From the NCBI GenBank assembly GCA_027858595.1, contig JAQICK010000387.1, positions 1-10,139 on the forward strand: 10,139 nt of DNA, read 5' to 3'. The notes under the pieces are model-generated. The model did no database searches, had not been told where the DNA came from, and saw nothing but the letters and a program-made list of their open reading frames with translations. This DNA comes from Melioribacteraceae bacterium (GTDB taxonomy: Bacteria > Bacteroidota > Ignavibacteria > Ignavibacteriales > Melioribacteraceae). Shown here piece after piece: positions 6,965-10,139 of the stretch. Numbering within the stretch: the first letter of the stretch is position 1; each line of letters begins with the position of its first letter. The position numbers and the translations under genes are program-made.

Positions 6965-7729
6965 TTATACGTTTTGCAATTTCAAATTTGAAACAAAGTA
7001 ATCACGATTCATTCGTGCAATGTTACTAATTGAAATTCCTTTAGGACATTCAGCTTCGCAAGCGTAGGTGTTTGTACAACTTCCAAAACCAGATTCGTCA
7101 TGAGCAATAACCATATTTTGAACACGCTCGTAGCGTTCTGGTTGTCCTTGTGGAAGTAAAGCAAACTGTGATACTTTTGCAGAAACAAATAGCATCGCAG
7201 AAGAGTTTTTACATGCTGCAACACACGCTCCACAACCAATACACTCAGCAGCATCCAATGCAAGCGATGCAGTTTCCTTCGAAATTAGAATTGCATTTGC
7301 ATCTGGTGCACTACCAGTATTAAATGACGTGTATCCGCCAGCCTGTTGAATTATATCAAGACCTTCACGGTCAACCATAAGGTCTCTAAGGACAGGAAAT
7401 GCTTTTGCTCTAAAAGGTTCAATATAAATAGTTTCGCCTTCCTTAAATGAGCGCATGTGCATTTGACAAGTAGCCGTCTTCTTTTTTTCGCCGTGTGGAT
7501 GACCATTAATTACTAATCCGCAAGTTCCACAAATACCTTCGCGACAATCGCTTTCAAAAACAATTGGGTCCTTACCTTCTTTCTCAAGATTATTGTTCAA
7601 CTCGTCAAACATTTCAAGAATTGATGAGTGGGGTGAAACTGATGCTTTGAATTCTTCAAAATTACCTTTGGCTTTTGCTGATTCTTGCCGCCAAATTTTT
7701 AGGGTTAAATTAATATTTTGCTCTTTCAT
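6965..7729 (-). CDS. sdhB: Succinate dehydrogenase / fumarate reductase iron-sulfur subunit
   Basis: A 254-residue electron-transfer subunit of complex II, passing electrons from the SdhA flavin to the quinone/haem site in SdhC on the inner membrane face. The N-terminal ferredoxin domain holds the [2Fe-2S] cysteines Cys62, Cys67 and Cys70 (DCREGICGTC) and Cys88. The C-terminal domain has CIGCGACVAAC (Cys163, 166, 169, 173) and CTNTYACEAECPKG (Cys218, 224, 228). By family analogy the [4Fe-4S] cluster uses 163/166/169/228 and the [3Fe-4S] cluster 173/218/224. Conserved SAKVSQFALLPQGQ (183-196) and NIARMNRDYF (236-245) match Bacteroidota SdhB, and the length fits. Last gene of sdhCAB; its ATG overlaps the sdhA stop by one base (TAATG). 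No residue is missing. Direction (succinate oxidation or fumarate reduction) is not decided by sequence, hence frdB is a possible alternative name. Confidence 0.96.
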   Translation of the reverse strand: MKEQNINLTLKIWRQESAKAKGNFEEFKASVSPHSSILEMFDELNNNLEKEGKDPIVFESDCREGICGTCGLVINGHPHGEKKKTATCQMHMRSFKEGETIYIEPFRAKAFPVLRDLMVDREGLDIIQQAGGYTSFNTGSAPDANAILISKETASLALDAAECIGCGACVAACKNSSAMLFVSAKVSQFALLPQGQPERYERVQNMVIAHDESGFGSCTNTYACEAECPKGISISNIARMNRDYFVSNLKLQNV

Positions 7730-9639
7730 TATTTATAACTCCTTGTAGCTAATTTTACAGATTCAAATTCGAGATTTTCCTTATGAAGTTTCCATTTACC
7801 AGGTTCTTCAAATTCCCAAGCGGAAACGTAAGCGTATTCTTCATCGTTACGAATTGCTTCACCTTCATCTGTTTGATGTTCTTCACGGAAATGGGCACCA
7901 CAAGATTCATCTCTATCTAAAGCATCTACAGCCATCAACTCTCCTAACTCGAGGAAATCGGCAACTCTGCCAGCTCTTTCAAGATTCATATTTATATCTT
8001 CAGATTTACCAACAACTTTTACATCAGTCCAGAATTCTTCACGTAGATTACTAATTTTGGTGATTACTTCTTTAAGTCCTTTTTCGTCACGAGACATTCC
8101 AACTTTATCTATTAATAAATCACCAAGTTTTCTGTGAATATCGTCAACTGTTTGCTTGCCATTAATTGATAACAATTTATTTGAACTCGCATTTACAGAA
8201 TCCTCAGCTGCTTTAAATTCAGCACCTTTAACATCAACTTTTTCTGGTTTTTCACTTCCAAAATAATTGCCAATTGAATAAGGAAGAACAAAGTATCCGT
8301 CCGCAAGACCTTGCATAAGAGCACTTGCTCCAAGTCTGTTAGCACCATGGTCAGAAAAGTTTGCTTCGCCACCAACAAAAAGACCAGGTATTGTGCTTTG
8401 TAAGTTGTAATCAACCCATAATCCACCCATTGTATAATGAGGGGCAGGATAAATTTGCATTGGAACTTTATAAGGATTTTCAGCTGTAATGTTTTCATAC
8501 ATTTCAAATAAATTACCATATTTTTCACGCACTGCTGGTTCACCAATACGTTTAATTGCATCAGCAAAATCAAGGTAAACCGAACGTCCACCATTTACTC
8601 CTTTACCTTCATCGCAAGCATATTTAGCACTTCGAGATGAAATATCGCGTGGAGCTAAGTTTCCGAAAGATGGATATCTTCTTTCGAGATAATAATCTCT
8701 ATCTTCTTCTGGAATAGCGTTTACATCTCTTTTTTCACCAACAATATTTGGAACCCAAATTCTTCCATCGTTTCTTAAGCTTTCACTCATCAAAACTAAT
8801 TTAGATTGACCTTCGCCATGCTGAGGTAAACATGTTGGATGTATTTGAGTATAACATGGATTTGCAAATGCCGCACCTCTTTTATGTGCACGCCAAGCTG
8901 CTGTGGCATTTGACATCATTGCACTTGTTGATAAAAAGAATACGTTTGAATATCCGCCAGTTGCAATAACAACAGCTTGTGCAGAGTGACTTTCAACTTC
9001 ACCTGTTATTAAATTACGGACTGTAATACCTTTAGCTTTTCCATCAACAACTACGACGTCAAGCATTTCACGACGGTGATACATTTCAACACTACCAAGT
9101 TTGATTTGACGGTTAAGGGAACTGTAGGCACCAAGCAATAATTGTTGTCCAGTTTCGCCACGTGCATAAAATGTACGGGATACTTGAGCACCACCAAATG
9201 AACGATTAGCAAGAGTTCCACCATATTCACGTGCAAAAGGAACACCTTGAGCAACGCATTGGTCAATTATGTTGTTACTAACTTCGGCTAAACGATGTGT
9301 ATTTGCCTCACGCGAACGGAAATCGCCACCTTTAATTGTATCATAAAATAATCTGTAAACAGAATCACCATCATTTTGGTAATCTTTAGCAGCGTTAATT
9401 CCACCTTGTGCAGCTATTGAGTGTGCTCTTCTACTTGAATCGTGATAAGTAAATGCTTTTACTTTATATCCAAGTTCTCCAAGCGTAGCCGCAGCACCAG
9501 CACCTGCAAGACCAGTTCCAACAACAATTACATCAAATTTTCTTTTGTTAGCTGGGTTAACCAACTTCATATTAAATTTATGGTTCGTCCATTTTTCGGA
9601 TAAATTTCCTTCTGGAACTTTAGAGTCAAGATTAATCAT
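7729..9639 (-). CDS. sdhA: Succinate dehydrogenase / fumarate reductase flavoprotein subunit
   Basis: A 636-residue catalytic subunit that interconverts succinate and fumarate, linking the TCA cycle to the quinone pool. After a Bacteroidota-like N-terminal extension (DSKVPEGNLSEKWTNHKFN) comes the FAD dinucleotide-binding fold VIVVGTGLAGAGAA (37-50, Gly41/Gly43/Gly46). His73 in RRAHSIAAQGG is the expected covalent FAD attachment site. Substrate and catalytic positions conserved in the family are visible: His267 (HPT), Arg331 (PRDISSR, proton-transfer arginine), His401 (HYTMGG) and Arg435 (ANRLGASAL). The flavin C-terminal helical domain (about 490-636) is complete, including DRDESCGAHFREEH. 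The start at 9639 has a near-perfect Shine-Dalgarno inside the end of sdhC, and it overlaps both neighbours by one base. Stoichiometric translation with sdhB and sdhC is likely. Other reading frames across this gene contain open stretches that are only shadows. Confidence 0.97.
   Translation of the reverse strand: MINLDSKVPEGNLSEKWTNHKFNMKLVNPANKRKFDVIVVGTGLAGAGAAATLGELGYKVKAFTYHDSSRRAHSIAAQGGINAAKDYQNDGDSVYRLFYDTIKGGDFRSREANTHRLAEVSNNIIDQCVAQGVPFAREYGGTLANRSFGGAQVSRTFYARGETGQQLLLGAYSSLNRQIKLGSVEMYHRREMLDVVVVDGKAKGITVRNLITGEVESHSAQAVVIATGGYSNVFFLSTSAMMSNATAAWRAHKRGAAFANPCYTQIHPTCLPQHGEGQSKLVLMSESLRNDGRIWVPNIVGEKRDVNAIPEEDRDYYLERRYPSFGNLAPRDISSRSAKYACDEGKGVNGGRSVYLDFADAIKRIGEPAVREKYGNLFEMYENITAENPYKVPMQIYPAPHYTMGGLWVDYNLQSTIPGLFVGGEANFSDHGANRLGASALMQGLADGYFVLPYSIGNYFGSEKPEKVDVKGAEFKAAEDSVNASSNKLLSINGKQTVDDIHRKLGDLLIDKVGMSRDEKGLKEVITKISNLREEFWTDVKVVGKSEDINMNLERAGRVADFLELGELMAVDALDRDESCGAHFREEHQTDEGEAIRNDEEYAYVSAWEFEEPGKWKLHKENLEFESVKLATRSYK
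7739..7744 (-). promoter_or_regulatory. sdhB Shine-Dalgarno within the sdhA 3' end
   Basis: AAGGAG on the minus strand lies 9 bases before the sdhB ATG, inside the last codons of sdhA. Together with the TAATG overlap it supports coupled translation and fixes the sdhB start. Confidence 0.65.
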
Positions 9640-10139
9640 TAGTTACCTCCCCTTGAAAGAATGAAAAAATAAATTGGAATTGCAGCAAATCCAACAGCAA
9701 AAATAACTGCGTATGCAGTTCCAATAAACTCAACTAGTGGAGTATATTTTTTATGGTGCCATCCAAACGTTTGAAAAGCAGATTGAAAACCATGGTTAAG
9801 ATGAAACCCTAAAACAAGCATTACAATTACATATGCAATTGCAACAGGCAAAGATTGAAACGTAGTTGCTACAACGTCGTAATAATGATGCGTTCCATCC
9901 ATTCCAAAATTAAATTTAACCCAAAGTGTTGCTAAATGAATAAGTAAGAAGATAAGAATTATGCCACCTGTGTATGGCATAGTTCGGGAATAGAAAGTTG
10001 AATTTTCTTTTGAAGCATCTACAGCATATTTCTCTGGATTAGCTTGGCGGTTTTCCCACCAAAGTTTAATTCCATGTAAAACATGCAACCCGTATAGTAA
10101 AAGTAGTGCAGCTTCTGCAACAGGAACAAGTGGTTTTAC
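9639..10139 (-). CDS. sdhC: Succinate dehydrogenase cytochrome b558 subunit, type B, partial (N-terminus beyond right edge)
   Basis: The last 166 residues of the membrane anchor that binds haem and reduces quinone for complex II. The frame is open through the right edge, so about 55-65 residues with the first transmembrane helix are missing; the family is usually near 220-230 residues with five helices. Four hydrophobic segments remain. Histidines typical of the di-haem type-B anchor are visible in three of them: LLYGLHVLHG (14-23), LLIHLATLW and GFHLNHGFQSAF, the last being the most characteristic motif of the b558 family. A TTG at 10088 should not be read as the start: codons upstream (encoding KPLVPVAEAALLLLYG) clearly continue the conserved helix. 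It is the first gene of sdhCAB, with its stop overlapping the sdhA start. The operon promoter lies outside the window. A menaquinone partner is likely for this lineage but is inferred. Confidence 0.94.
   Translation of the reverse strand, partial: VKPLVPVAEAALLLLYGLHVLHGIKLWWENRQANPEKYAVDASKENSTFYSRTMPYTGGIILIFLLIHLATLWVKFNFGMDGTHHYYDVVATTFQSLPVAIAYVIVMLVLGFHLNHGFQSAFQTFGWHHKKYTPLVEFIGTAYAVIFAVGFAAIPIYFFILSRGGN
9646..9654 (-). promoter_or_regulatory. sdhA Shine-Dalgarno within the sdhC 3' end
   Basis: AAGGGGAGG on the minus strand, 6 bases before the sdhA ATG, is the strongest ribosome-binding signal in the window. It encodes the final residues of sdhC (Arg-Gly-Gly) at the same time, so the coding sequence and the signal are merged. 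Confidence 0.75.

Noticed and set aside
7009..9266. Open stretches in other minus-strand frames inside sdhA and sdhB (for example 8193-8594 and 9051-9266)
   Set aside because: They overlap fully conserved SdhA/SdhB coding sequence and their translations have no recognisable features.
9639..10088. A complete 149-residue SdhC starting with TTG at 10088
   Set aside because: The open frame continues to the window edge and encodes conserved helix sequence upstream, so the TTG is an internal leucine codon.
1..10139. tRNA, rRNA, CRISPR arrays, transposase, phage or defence genes
   Set aside because: No cloverleaf-like, ribosomal, regularly spaced repeat or relevant protein motif was seen on either strand.

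Overview
The window is AT-rich double-stranded bacterial DNA that best fits the Bacteroidota / FCB group; an ignavibacterial-type lineage is possible but cannot be fixed from 10 kb. The grounds are the three-subunit succinate dehydrogenase read in the order C-A-B with a type-B cytochrome b558 subunit, SdhA and SdhB sequences that look like Bacteroidota ones (for example the SdhA N-terminus and the SdhB DCREGICGTC motif), a large Golvesin/'xanthan lyase'-type lipoprotein amidase, a DUF1460 protein, and a GTCATTTCGA palindromic intergenic repeat of a kind I remember from such genomes. All genes lie on the minus strand except one acetyltransferase.

Left part (1-6125, minus strand, read right to left). 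A 994-residue lipoprotein with a split zinc amidase domain is followed 9 bases later by a PBP4-type D-Ala-D-Ala carboxypeptidase (dacB) whose Shine-Dalgarno overlaps the stop codon of the amidase. After a 161-base AT-rich gap comes an exported DUF1460 protein (an NlpC/P60-like cysteine amidase family). After a further gap, filled mostly by a 93-base nested palindromic repeat, comes an amino-acid permease of the APC superfamily that runs off the left edge. Three consecutive exported peptidoglycan-acting enzymes plus an amino-acid transporter suggest a locus for cell-wall peptide trimming and salvage. That shared role is an inference; only the amidase-dacB pair looks like a tight operon.

Middle (6126-6964). 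A 133-base divergent intergenic region separates the amidase from the only plus-strand gene, a RimJ/RimL-like GNAT acetyltransferase. It holds a candidate Bacteroidota-type promoter for the amidase operon and a clear Shine-Dalgarno for the acetyltransferase. A bidirectional hairpin terminator lies between the acetyltransferase and the end of the sdh operon.

Right part (6965-10139, minus strand). sdhC (its N-terminus lies beyond the right edge), sdhA and sdhB form a compact operon with two 1-base TAATG overlaps. Together they encode respiratory complex II (succinate:quinone oxidoreductase, or fumarate reductase when run in reverse), with all visible flavin, iron-sulfur and catalytic motifs intact. 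No tRNA, rRNA, CRISPR array, transposase or phage gene was seen.
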